Assembly (NCBI GenBank): GCA_013396755.1
Contig: VWZF01002687.1
Span: forward strand, 487,835 to 551,834
Direction: 5' to 3'
DNA: 64,000 nucleotides
DNA from: Sclerurus mexicanus
Lineage: Eukaryota > Chordata > Aves > Passeriformes > Furnariidae
Shown here: positions 1 through 12,000 of the stretch, piece by piece
How the letters are laid out: the number at the start of each line of letters is the position of its first letter
Position numbering within the stretch: the first letter of the stretch is position 1
The notes under the pieces: generated by a model
Told to the model about the DNA's origin: nothing
Database searches by the model: none
What the model saw: the letters and a program-made list of their open reading frames with translations, nothing else
Made by a program: the position numbers and the translations under genes

Positions 1-2400
1 ACACAAACCAGCAGATCTTTAAATTGAACAAATGGTTTAAAGTAGTAAGAATTAACTTGTGTGTTAACTAAGTGTAAGTATGAGCCAGTATATCAAAGGC
101 TACAGATTTAAGGTGTCCACATATTTGTAACTAGAGCAGGGCTGTTCTGTGTTTTTGAACTATTGTGTTACAACTGCCATGCTTGGTTTTGTGCCTGTGT
201 AGATTAGGAAAGACCTTATCACACTGAGACAAGTTAGTGCATAATCCCAAGCTAACTCTGAAAACACTCAAGTTCTACTCAAGTTCTAATGTCCAAAGCT
301 ATATGGGTATAACTACTGAGCAAATGAATGCCTTACCTGCAGAGTATCTTGAGCTCATTTTACAGAATTTTCCTGCTTTTTACAGAATTTGTTCATGCCT
401 TGTACTGTTCAGTTGTCCATATGACTAAATTGTACTGCCTGAGACTGTAACAATCATAAAACTTAGTCAGCTTATACCCAGCAACCACTAACACTTGTAA
501 ATGGAGGAAAGCATGACCTTCAAAAACACATCAGGAAAAATGTTTCTTTAGTTTTTTTTTCTTTCCCCCCTCCCTCTTATTTAAAAACATTTTAAATTAC
601 ATAAATTGGTGTTTGCTGCCCTTGCAAGCTTTGATCTACTCACCTGACATTTATATCTGACTTTTCTACCAGACTTGTACTAGATTTTGCTTAGGAACTT
701 CATTGACACTGTTGCTTGCAAAAGGCCTGTGTTAATTGCCTTAGGGATCAAATACTTGTTCTCTACAGTGAGCTGAGACCCTTTTGTTTTAAATCTTAGG
801 TGTATGAAAGCTGAGGTTCAAACCATCTGCCTTCTGAAAAAGTGGGTTCTTTCAGGTTGTTTCCAGGAAAAGAAATCATGTATACTGCCCTAAAACTCAT
901 CTCTGATCTATGCTGATAGAGTATTAATTCAAGTTTACCATTTTCTTCTGTGAATTTTTTTCTTAACAAAGTTATTATCAAAAAATAAACAACCAAAAAA
1001 ACCCCAAAAAAACAAAACCAAAACCAGCAGGATTTGTTTTCCTGAGATTTAGAGTTATGAATCTGTGTATACAATAGTCATCATGAGTGGGTGGCACAGA
1101 GACTGTTTTTTTCCTGTCAGCAGTGATGTTATTCTTAGTTTTGTATGTGGTCCTTGCGTGTGTCATAGATAGGCACAATAGATACACATTGGCAGCTCTG
1201 ATCACGTTCAGGGATGAGCTGATCTCCCAGTCCAGGAAATTATCCTAAAACTCTCATCACATTGGCAGCCGAATTTTAACCAACAGTTCCCAAGAGCCTC
1301 TGCCAGCACATTGTTGCCTTTAGAGGACTCAAAGCTACTAGACACATTAGAGAAAATGAGAATGACACAGGAATGTGAGATTGCACAAAGCCAGCCCTGC
1401 TTAGTGATATCAAGTCAATCAACAGAGAAGACATTAAAAATAATCTTGCCTCTGAATAAAAACCTTTGTCACTGCCCAAAACTTAACAGAGGAAAATTCA
1501 ATCCTCTCTCATCCTCCCCCAAAAAGTCACAGGGGCTTTCTTGTGGCTACCATGACAGTGGCCACCAGTGATGCCAGAGCGCCTCTCCCATCTTGTATCA
1601 ATGCAACACAACTGTCAGAGGACTGCAATGCGGACCTTATCGGAAGTCTGCTTCCACCTGTGCAGCGTAGGCTTTTGGTTCCACTGATAGCAGTACCTGT
1701 CTGTGTGGTTCTGGCCCGAAGGCTTCACTCAGTGTTTGAAGAACCATATAGTTCAGCAGAGATCAGAGTAAGCAGGCAAACACACACCTGGCACAATTGG
1801 CAGAACCTATGGCCATGTTCAGACTTAGTACTGCCTAAACCAAAGGATTCCATTACAGAAAGGGACCTGTAGCTTCTCTATAGGCTCTGCAACTGTCTTC
1901 AAAACACTCTCAGCTACAACTACTGTATATCACAATAAATGTTTCACAGTGATAAGGACTTGCCTTACTGCTAGTCCCATAGTGCCACATTCCCCATTTT
2001 TCATTAGTCTTCATGTCATCAGACAAGTAGTTAGGAGAGGTTATTCCTCTCTGCTACTACAGTATCACTATTTTGGCTTCATTTACCTCTGTATGGGTCT
2101 TCAAGCTCAGTACAGACAGCCAATATGGTCTTTCACTGGCCGATGAACCGGTGAGGCAAAACCTATCCAACACGTAGGATGCTGTCAGGGCATCTGGCAA
2201 CACTGCAAACAGGCATTGGTCATGCGAATTTCCCTGTCAAAACAAGAACGAGGCAGCATTGGCTGTTTGAAAAACTTAATTTGCCTCCATGGCCACCCCA
2301 TCGACAAAGCCTCCCTAAAAGCCCCTGATAAAATGGATTTCCAAAAACAATATATGTTCTCCGTTTTAATATTACCTACTCAGATTAGGACAAATTAGGA
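1..2400. other. non-coding, no gene recognised
   Basis: A/T-rich sequence with a pyrimidine-rich run near 549-580 and an A/C-rich tract at about 975-1025. The open frames here are short, overlap on both strands and match no family I know. Confidence 0.6.
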
Positions 2401-2479
2401 CTTAAATTGTGGCAGGCCATGCAAACCTGAGATTTTTAGCCTTGCAGGCGTCTATCTCACAGCAATTAATTCTAGGAGT

Positions 2480-3770
2480 TTTGTCTAAAATGGAGGGGAG
2501 AAACTCAGTTGTCTCCGAGGAAAGGACAGTGAGGGACCGTGGCCGAAGCACACGATTGGCGTTGGGACGAGAGAGAGGGCCAGAACACCTGACTTTAGAC
2601 CTGCCGGCGCATTTTTCACGAAGCCAAGATGGCGGCTCTTTCCTGCCCCTCACACGAAGCCAAGATGGCGGCTCGTTCCTGCCCCTCACACAAAGACAAA
2701 ATGGCGGCTCTTTCCTGCCCCTCACACAGAGCCAAGATGGCGGCTCATTCCTGCCCTTCACACAAAGACAAAATGGCGGCTCGTTCCTGCCCCTCACACG
2801 AAGACAAAATGGCGGCTCATTCCTGCCCTTCACACAAAGACAAAATGGCGGCTCATTCCTGCCCATCACAGAAAGACAAAATGGCGGCTTGTTCCTGCCC
2901 CTCACAGAAAGACAAGATGGCGGCTCGTTCCTGCCCCTCACATGAAGGCAAAATGGCGGCTCTTTCCTGCCCCTCACGCAAAGACAAGATGGCCATCCCC
3001 GCCCTAAGATGGCCGACCTTCCCATGCCCAAGGGCCTGGAACTCGTCACCGCCTTCCCCATGTTTCACCGACCCACCAGCCTGGGAACCAAGAGCCATCC
3101 CCACCCTGAAAGAGGACAAACAGGCACACATGGACTATGGTGTAAATTCACCACACGTCATCGGCGTTTTAGAGCCCTCGTTCTCCGCGTATGTTTTCAC
3201 GCCCAGTGCCTTAAAACCCTTATTTACAGCCCTGCTTATGCCCGGGTAAATACCAGCTGAAGGCGAATGGAAGCGCCTTGCCGAGCAGTGCACAGAAGGC
3301 GGATTTCCCAGCACCGGCGTTCCCGCGCTCCACACCGTTAACTTGCTGTTGGAGATGTCCCACACATTTCCGAGCCAAGATCCCCTTGAGTGAGACAACC
3401 ATTTCCAGAAACCAGGCATTACAGGGAACCAAAACAGCGGCTGAATCGCCTGTCCGCACACCTCCACGTGCTGAAATCCAACCGGAGCCTGCTGAGCCCT
3501 TTCCAGATTTTGCAGAATGGCTGCGAGAAGCCACCGCTAGGCAAATTCCAAACCCAAATTCCAAACCCCGATGTCCAGGGTGCCCTTTTCCTCGGATTGG
3601 CAATTGAGCAGCCCAGTGATGACTGCCAGCCGATTTTAAACTCCCCACGGAATCCAACACCTACAGACACGACGGAAGGTGACACTTCCACGTCTTCTCC
3701 CACAGCCTTCCACATCATGGCGAGGGACGGAGGATGCAAGAAGGAAGCTGTTTGCAAGCTTTTTTGTCAT
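2480..3770. other. CpG-rich block around a minisatellite
   Basis: CpG and G+C density is clearly higher than in the surrounding sequence, with many CG steps at 2500-2620 and 3140-3720. Frames stay open on both strands, which is expected when stop-rich A/T content is low and the central repeat period is a multiple of three. It could be a CpG island with a promoter, or a CpG-rich transposon or LTR of unknown family; an AATAAA lies at 3901. No protein family was recognised. Confidence 0.55.
2618..2992 (+). repeat. 36-bp minisatellite, 10 full units, each with an ATGGCGGC motif
   Basis: Ten units with exact 36-bp period; ATG positions run 2629, 2665, 2701 and so on to 2953, with an eleventh decayed unit at 2989. 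Each unit has AAGATGGCGGCT (units 1, 2, 4, 9) or AAAATGGCGGCT (the other six) followed by a TTCCTGCCC-type segment and CACA. The period is a multiple of three, so all frames repeat a 12-residue pattern; this explains the long open frames and is not evidence of translation. Confidence 0.95.
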
Positions 3771-6700
3771 GTATGAATTCAATGTGGGGGAATTTAAAAG
3801 CTGGTTAAAAATGTAAACTAGCTAGATGAAGGTCGTGGAAAAGCGAAGACAAATTACAGCACCCAAAGACATAACATATTAAACTGGCACTGTATTATTG
3901 AATAAAGTCTTCCTTACAGCAATGGTAGAACAGGGAGGAATTACAGCAGGCCTCACCTAACATACTTTGGTGGTAATTTGGCAAGTATATGTTGATATAC
4001 CAACGCCTTTTCCTCTTACCAGCCTCTTCTGTGCTTTGGCAACCCATAACGCTGTTTCTGTGCCCCCTCCACTGCCCTCAGAGCAAAGCTGAGAGTGAGA
4101 AAAGGTCCCAGCCTAGACCAAGCTGGGAATAATTGGTCCTTCGCAACCTTTTTCTGAATGAAACATGACGTTTCATCTAGAAGTAAAGGTTCCGTTTTGT
4201 GGGGGTTTTTGGCCCGTTAGTTAATACAGGGTGAAGATCGCACTTTGGCCACGCTGGTGCCGGTGTGTGCTCGGTCGTTTGCCGTGCTGGTGCTTCTTGG
4301 CAGATTTTTAGCTGCTGTGGAGCACGTGCATTTCTATTACCCTGTGAAACAGCAATTGGTTATTCCAGCCTCAAGCTATTTTCCTTGGAATGAAAAACAC
4401 TAAAGCTTGTTTAACAGTAAGAGTCCCTCGCTTTCTCTCTACAGTTGTCTGAGGGACAAAAAGCTTCTTTTGTTAGAAATAATGGTTTGCTTAAAAACAT
4501 TCAGGTCCTTTTGTGCTGAAGGTTCACACACAGCAGGAGATTATCTGTGTTTCAGTAATAAAAAGTCTCTCCCGTCAGGGTCAGTGGTGTTTCTTTGCAA
4601 GGTACCATGGTTCCTGGCAACGCTTAGAGCCCTGATATCATGGAAGATATTTAATAACCCATATTCTGTGTGTCCTACAGATGGTGATTTTTATTGTTTT
4701 TTATGAGAATATGAAAAAGGAGGTCCTGTACCAAATGGGAATTTAGCAATAAAAGTGCATTCGGAGCCCTGAAACAGCTTGTTATCCTCACCATTTAAAT
4801 ACATTGTTAAGCCTGGTCTCTATAATGAGGTAATACTTTAAGAAGGTAAAAATCAGTTTTTCACCATCACAACTGAAAACTCCTCTTCATGTATCCTCTA
4901 AGCAAGAAACAGAAGAAAAGCATTATTTCAATACCTTCTGATGCAAAGCTAAGACTCCTAATTGCTCTTCACAGTGTTTCATAGAAAAAGGGGTTACCTT
5001 AATGCAGTTGATGAATTCCGGTTTTATTTATAAGGTTCTTTAGTATTTCACTGCAGAAAAATGTTAACTTGTCTAGCTTGTTTCTACATTCTCTTGTTAT
5101 TGTTTTATTTTAAACGTCAAAAACAGCTTTCCTAGGCCAAAATTACCTCTAGTGCAACTCTCGTGTAGTCATGCCATTAGGCAATGCCCCTTTTTTGAGC
5201 ACTAATGATTATGGAAACCATTTCTTCCATCTCCTTACCCTTTGCCATGGAAAGCCAGTTTTGATGTCCAGGGCAAACAAAGAGAGGTCATTAAGGCGGT
5301 GCTCTGAAAAGAAGGTTGGCTTCATGACTGGAGAAGAAGGAACATCCTGGAGTATTTTCTCCTTTTGACTGGCAAACCTAGAAAGCCTTTGAAGTTCCCT
5401 GCAGAACAGCTGGGAACAAATGTGGAGGAGAACATAACTGTACCAACAATGCTTCCAAAGCAATTAACGAATCAGGATTATATTCATCAATGTCTGTCAG
5501 TGATCATTTATACAGTAGTCACAATGACAGGCTTTCCTGCTTCCTTCAATAGCTGACCTAGAAGCAGCCACAGCCTGGTTTTCATTTCTGTTTTGTGCAT
5601 GGTGTCATTATGTTCACCTGAAGTTTCATTCCTGCCCACTGCTGCTTTGGCTCTTTGCCCCTCACTCTTTAAAGGGACTGCAGGTGTCCTGGAACAGGTA
5701 AGAGAAGGCAGATTTCCAGTGAAGTAGCTGCCAAATGGACAGCTCCAGGAACTCATAAATTCATTAATAGGAATTCCATGATAAATTCAAGACTGCCGAA
5801 AAATGAATTTTCTATGTCCTAAAATATCAGGTTTAGTTCTGCTAAACTTGAAGTTCAACTTTTATAAGTTCAATTTTACTCCTGTAGAAGCTGGCCTGGA
5901 CACCAGCTCCACTCCTGCAAAGCATAAATTGCTGAGATTAATTGCTGAAACCAGTATCACAACAGAAGCCAGGGATCCCAGCTGAAACTGAAGTCCCTCA
6001 TGCTGGGATTTACAGGAAAAAAACAAGCTGCCACTCCCTACACCAAAGAAGATGACTAGATAAGGAGGATGCGAGAGGGCAAGCAGTGGCACAGATTAGA
6101 AGTATGATTTCTTGAAAGAATTTGTTAACATCACTGACAGAAGATGCATAGTTTCTGATAATACCCTTCCCAGTTCAGCATCTGGCATGCAAAACTCCCA
6201 TGAACAACCAAACAGTCCCAATTCACCTACAGTGAACACTTAAGGAAATATGAGCCATTTGGATGGGGACAAACCCCAGACTTTCAGAAGAGAGGCATAG
6301 GATTACCCCAAAAATATGTGTGTACACAGTGTATTTCACAACTGGTTGGCAAAAACCATAGCAAGGACAGGGTGAGGTGTCAGATGCAAACAAAGACGCC
6401 TGAGCCGTTCTGCCAACCGCTGGCTGCTGTGGATAGTGCCAAGAGAACACTTCCCACAGTGCCAAGGGTGGAGGAGGCTTTCAGAAGTGATGAAAATATA
6501 CACCGAAAGTATCTACACAAAAGGTGCTTGAAATGCGTTATCTGCAGTTATTTTAACTAGTAACATGTGAAGCAGGATGCTGACCATTTTGTCTGTTGTT
6601 TTTGCTCTCCTAGCAACAGAAGAAGTGCTTTTCACAGACATGGGCAACAGAAATTCAAATGGAAGATAAAATACGTCAAGTGAAACAAGAATAGGGTGAT

Positions 6701-8320
6701 CCTTGTGAGAAGATTCTTGCCCTGTCAGATTAGAAGGGCTGCTTTGAATGGGGAACAGTCCAAACCACATGACAAAACAAGGGCTTGAGAAAAACCCACT
6801 CATTATATTTGTAACTGCACTTTTCAGAACTTATGACTATTTAAAAAAATGACTTGTTTAGGAACGCAGCTTTTCATACAGCACAGCAAATCCCCAGCCC
6901 TCTCTGACAAGATTAGGAAGAAATTTTGCCTATGCACAGGTTATTTCACATTAATCACCCATCCACTGAGGCAAGGTTAGAATTCACAAAGATAAGATGT
7001 CAGAAGAAGATGAAGCATTGGTCTGATTCAGCATGAAAAGTTCTCACATGCTATTGCTTAAGGTTTTCCCCAAAGTGCTGACTTTTATCCTCCCTGACTT
7101 TAACTTATACACCAGTGTATTAAACAAAAAAAGAAAGATTGTTATCCTCGTTTTTTTTCAGACTGCTGTGCACGCATGTATTTTTTCAGCCTGTAACAGG
7201 GCTACCAAAAAAGGGGTCTGTGATGTTTCAATGTTTCAGCTGTTTTGCGTCATAAATAAAAGGATTGAGGAATCCTTAGATTTCCTACAGAAAGGCTTTC
7301 TTTTGTACTGTGGCTAACACTGCTGAGCTGATATTTTTCTGCATAGTTGCTGAAGATGGAGGCTGAAGGTAACGAGAAGAACTTCAAGGGCACTGGGATT
7401 TATACCTAAGTTTTAATGAGGAAGAGTTATCTCCTGATGTGTCCCTTTTCAACTTCTTTTTTTTTCAAGTTAACAAAATATTTCCAAGAGTCTACCCTGA
7501 CTGACCCAAACTGCTACCTGCGAAGAAGACATTCAACCATCTGCCAAAAGCATTTTTATGTAGCACCTTGCTTAAATCAAAAATGTTAGCTGAAGTACTA
7601 ATTCACGACCAAAGGAAAAGGGGGCTTGTGCACATCTGTGCCTCAGAACAGTCCTGATGCTCCAGGCAGGAAGCCTATGGGAATAAACCAGAAATCTGTG
7701 GGTTTGTCTTTTCTAGGCTCCTTTTTTATCTTCTCTCTATGTGCCTTGCATCTCTGCAAGGACCTTACATCTAGGATGTCATCAGGGTTTCTGTTTTTTT
7801 GTTTTCTCTCTGTTTCCTCACCCTCCCCGTCTACCAACTCTTCCAGCTCTCTTTCCATAGGTTTGGATCTATTTTCCTTTCCAAACAGTATTCAGACTAT
7901 CAATATTACCATTAATGACTTATTTTATCATTTTATTAACAATCTTTCATTATGCATCTGCTGTACTGCTGAAGCCAATTAGGAAAATAATTACCTTCCT
8001 GTGCCTGAGCAGCAAATTGGCTTAGCTCCAGAAAAAGCTGTTCCCTAGGAAGGTTTTCCCACTAAAATGTAACTTACAATATGAAGTAGCCTCAATGCTA
8101 TTGATTCTATTTACTGTATCCCACCTAACCAGTGTTTATTTCCCATCCATAGCAAATTTATCAGTGATCCATCAGTGGGCTCAGCAGCTCCTGTCAAAAG
8201 ATTTGCACTTGCTTACTGGAGGGAAGCCTGCATCATCTATTATCCACAGACTGCCCTCAAGGGTCATCATTAGCTAAGAAAGAGCCTCTTATTTCTCATA
8301 TGCCGTCCTCTAGCCACACA
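3771..8320. other. non-coding, no gene recognised
   Basis: A/T-rich sequence with scattered short open frames that lack homology I can recognise. No tandem repeat, tRNA-like element or clear transposon end was seen. Confidence 0.5.
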
Positions 8321-9000
8321 CAAATCAGCTGCTGAAGTCTTTCTGGGTTCTTGGAGGCCGTCCACTGTAACAGGCAGGCCCTGAGGGCATCACCAGCCTT
8401 GGCTGTCTCTGCCCAGCCTCCTCAGGGCTCTTTTCCCCCTGACCACTGACCAGCATGCCCAGGGCATTCAGACTCTGCCCCAGCAGTGATGCAGCAAAGC
8501 GAGTCTCCAGCATCCCTCAGCCCCGCCTGGCCACAAGCCCCACTGATTTGGGTCTACATCCCGTTTCGGCTGGATAGAGCTCTCCCTGGCTAGAAAAAGA
8601 AATACTAGTACTCCCAGTACCATTTACTCACTGTCAACCGTGTAACCACCTCTGTCCCAGTGCTTAAAGTTCCCTCCCACTGCTCTCCATAGGACTGCTG
8701 AAATAAAACAGCGAACACGGATGAAGATTCCTCCCAGCCAAAATTACCAGGACACCAATGGCTTCCTGCTTGTGGAGTGCCAGGGCAGCCACAGCTTTTG
8801 CACCTGAGAGCCAAAGGCTGTGGGCTTGCTTTCTTGGGGAAAAGCCCTGTCATTCGTTGGTAGAAGCATCCCTGCCAAATTGCCATTTTTGGGCCTGAAT
8901 TGAATATGGATGAAGATTGCTCCCAGAAAAAAAGTGCCAGGACAGGAACAGTGGCGTTGCAGGGTCTTTCATCTCCACTGTGCCACCCATCAGTCATATT
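8321..9000. repeat. GC-richer block with a 42-bp direct repeat
   Basis: The G+C content is above that of its flanks. Segments 8713-8754 and 8902-8944 are similar: both contain GGATGAAGATT, then C or G, then CTCCCAG, and both end CCAGGACA. Their spacing is about 190 bp. The block may be an old transposon, but I cannot name a family. Confidence 0.4.
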
Positions 9001-12000
9001 CCTAGATGTGCTTTTTGATTTTCTTCTCAGCCTGCTGTTCCACTAACATAAGTCATTTTCTGTCAGCATTACATAGGATATTGTGAAAGGTGAGCCTTTA
9101 CTATTCCTGCTGGGACCACCCCACACAGATTTTCATCAAAGTGGGCTCTCCTCTCTGTACAGCCCCACCATGCTTGGAGAGTGCCCTTCAATTAGGATGG
9201 CAGCAGGCAAATACCACATCTGAACCAAACACTTTTTAGTTGTTGCTTTCAAGTTTCGTTAATGTTTGTTAATTCCCCTTGATATCTTGCCAAAAGCATT
9301 TTTTTGAAAATGGCAAAACAGTTAGAAGGTGTTCACACTTTTCTTTTTTTCACTTTCATTCCTGGATGCTGCACAAATTGATTATTAGAGAAAGACTAAT
9401 TCATTATCCCCAAATAGTTCATAACCCAAATACACTGCCACCCAAACACATTTATTTTCTGTTGAAGAATTCTGTTCTGTTGAAGTATTCTTGATAAAGT
9501 CCCTCACTTCTGAAGCATGACAACAAAAAAAAGTTTTGTGGAAATCTGAGGGCAGAGGGTAGCTAACCTTATCTCCAGCAACTGGAAAGGTGATAAGTCT
9601 GCATTTATTTTATTTATGAGCTGCAGCATAGGAAGGGAAGAGTTTACTCACTTCAGTCTGAAGTTTTCACTATAACAGTAACAGCAGCAGCACTTGGACA
9701 ATTATCTGCGTTTCTAAAGAACTGCAAGCATTAACACTTTGAGCCTCACAGTTTCTCAAACAAGGATAACAACAGGAAGAAAACTGAGCAACTTACCATT
9801 GAGAAATCACCTAAACCACAATCATCCTTCGGGAGCTCCAAATGTATCCACGGTTTGGTCTTTACAGTCTGCCAATTGCTCCCATAACACTGCATTTATT
9901 GTCTTTTTCCTTCTCCATATAGATAGCCACCTCATCTGCAAGCAAAAAAGATATTTACATTCTAACTAGGAATCTGGAAAAATATTTCTCAAGAAACAAA
10001 GACACAGCCAAGTATTAAGGTAAGAAAAAACCACAACTGAGTATAAAGAACAAAGCCCCACAATCTGTCTGTAGTTGTCAAAATGGGTACCCTCTCATAG
10101 ACATTTTAAACATGCACTCTGCAGACAGGGGCTGCAATACAGATCTCAAGGTGACTCTGAAATAGCCCTACTTTCACACTTCTGTTTCACCCCTGACCAA
10201 AGGTATTCACCTATTCATAAAACACAGACTCCTAGTGTACAAAACATTTCCCATTCTCAGTGTTACAGAAATCTAAATAGGAAACCCTACAGAATTGTAT
10301 CTTGTGATTTGTCTGGATCCCCTTCAGCACTGATTTTTGTTTAGTGCTATAGTCTGATCTTGAGTCATTAATGGAAGTTTTGAGCTTATATAATAACTGG
10401 GCAATACTAAGGGATGAAGTGAGTACCTAGTATATTGATTCATGTAATTTTTCCGTGGGCGTTTCCCAAACCTATATCCTTAGAGGATCTAAGGAGTTCA
10501 ATGTATCTTTCTATTCTATTGTTCAAAATGACCAAAAATGCTTAGTTACTTCATTATAAGTTTCTGTTAAGGAGGGTCTGATTTTTTTAATGTAAAGTTA
10601 TAATGTGTCAATACTTCATAACTGAGATGTGTTGGAGAGGTTTTCTTCCTTTAGCCAGCCATTTTAAATAGCTACTGATGTGTGATGTATATTTTTAGAG
10701 GCTGTCAGGCAATGCTATTTTTGATAATACAATATGTCTGTTTTCCCTTACCACACAGGAAGGCAGCGATGGTGGACTGAACACGTTTTCCTCCCCAAAT
10801 GGCATGTCTTTGGGGAAACATCAAGAGAAGTGACAATACATACCTAAGAAAAACAGCATAACAGCCCCTGCCATAAGACCCATTATTTAATTGAAAGAAA
10901 GGAAATGTCTCCTGGTTGATTTTTTCCAAGAAAATTAGTGTCTTATCAACCCTAAGCCTACTCCTGCCCCCCCTGAAATCAGTAGCAGACTTCTTTCAAC
11001 CAGACCTCAGGCAATTCCCTTATTACTGTTGTTGCTGTTACTGGATTAGAGAGGAGTCTGCTAATAAATTAGCACTCTAATACCAGTATCAGTGTCACAA
11101 AGTAGCAGAGAGAGCCTGTAATTTGTGAGCTGCTTTGTGGTGAGACAGCTGTAGGTGTGTGCTGTAGGAGTGTACTACAGGCAGCAGGACTGTGTTGTGA
11201 TTCATGTTATAGGTCTTAATATAAACTAAGAAGGGAAACACATTTATTAAGAGCTAGTTGCCCATTCCTTGCAGAGACACGGAGGAGTAGTGGAGGAGTG
11301 TGGTCTCCATACCCAATGGTCTCGGTGTTGGCAGCTAATGCTGAGCCAAAGGTGTTTGTAGCAGTGTTGCCTTTGCTCTAAGACCAGAGGCAATAGACAG
11401 CCAAGATCAGCTTTGCCATTTACACACACAAATGTAATTGTTCTGCAATTAAAAAAACAAAAACACCCACTCTCTGTAAAGATCAAACTAACCAACCAAA
11501 AAACCCATGAAATTGGAAAGACTTCTAATGAAATGAAACAAAATGCCAGAAGGGGATCACTACAAGGTGGATGCTAACGTCTGTGGGAACAGTAGCTGGC
11601 ACAGGCCAAAGACGTCTCAGCTTCTTCACTTAAAGCAATCTGTCCATGACATAAGAGCCCTTCAGTGTAACAGCATTGGTTCCAATCCAGCATAGACTGT
11701 GATGGCCTGTAGAAAGCAGGTGGGTGCTTCTGACTTGATCAGCTCCTTCAGGACTGTTTGCACCACAAACCAGGCTGCTGACTTCCGATCTCATCCTTAA
11801 GAACTGGACAAAAAAACTGGCTAAAAGGCTGTTTTGACAGATAAAGAATGAGCCTCAGGAGGGACATGACACATAGCAGAGTACCCTGATTCTGACTGCT
11901 GAAGTTTATATATTGCTCCTAATTAATCCCAACTGAACCTCTACTGACTTCCCTGGAGCTAAAATACAAACAAGTTTTGCCCATTGTATCCAAAAACAAG

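Noticed and set aside
1543..1872. 109-codon frame on the + strand with a hydrophobic stretch
   Set aside because: No family recognised, no supporting exon neighbours, and length consistent with chance.
2402..3260. Several long overlapping open frames on both strands with a 12-residue repeat
   Set aside because: They are produced by the 36-bp minisatellite, whose period is a multiple of three, and by low stop density in CpG-rich DNA. No recognised domain or splice context.
8605..8997. 130-codon frame on the minus strand
   Set aside because: It sits in the GC-richer block with an internal direct repeat; no domain, no splice context, probably chance or old transposon sequence.
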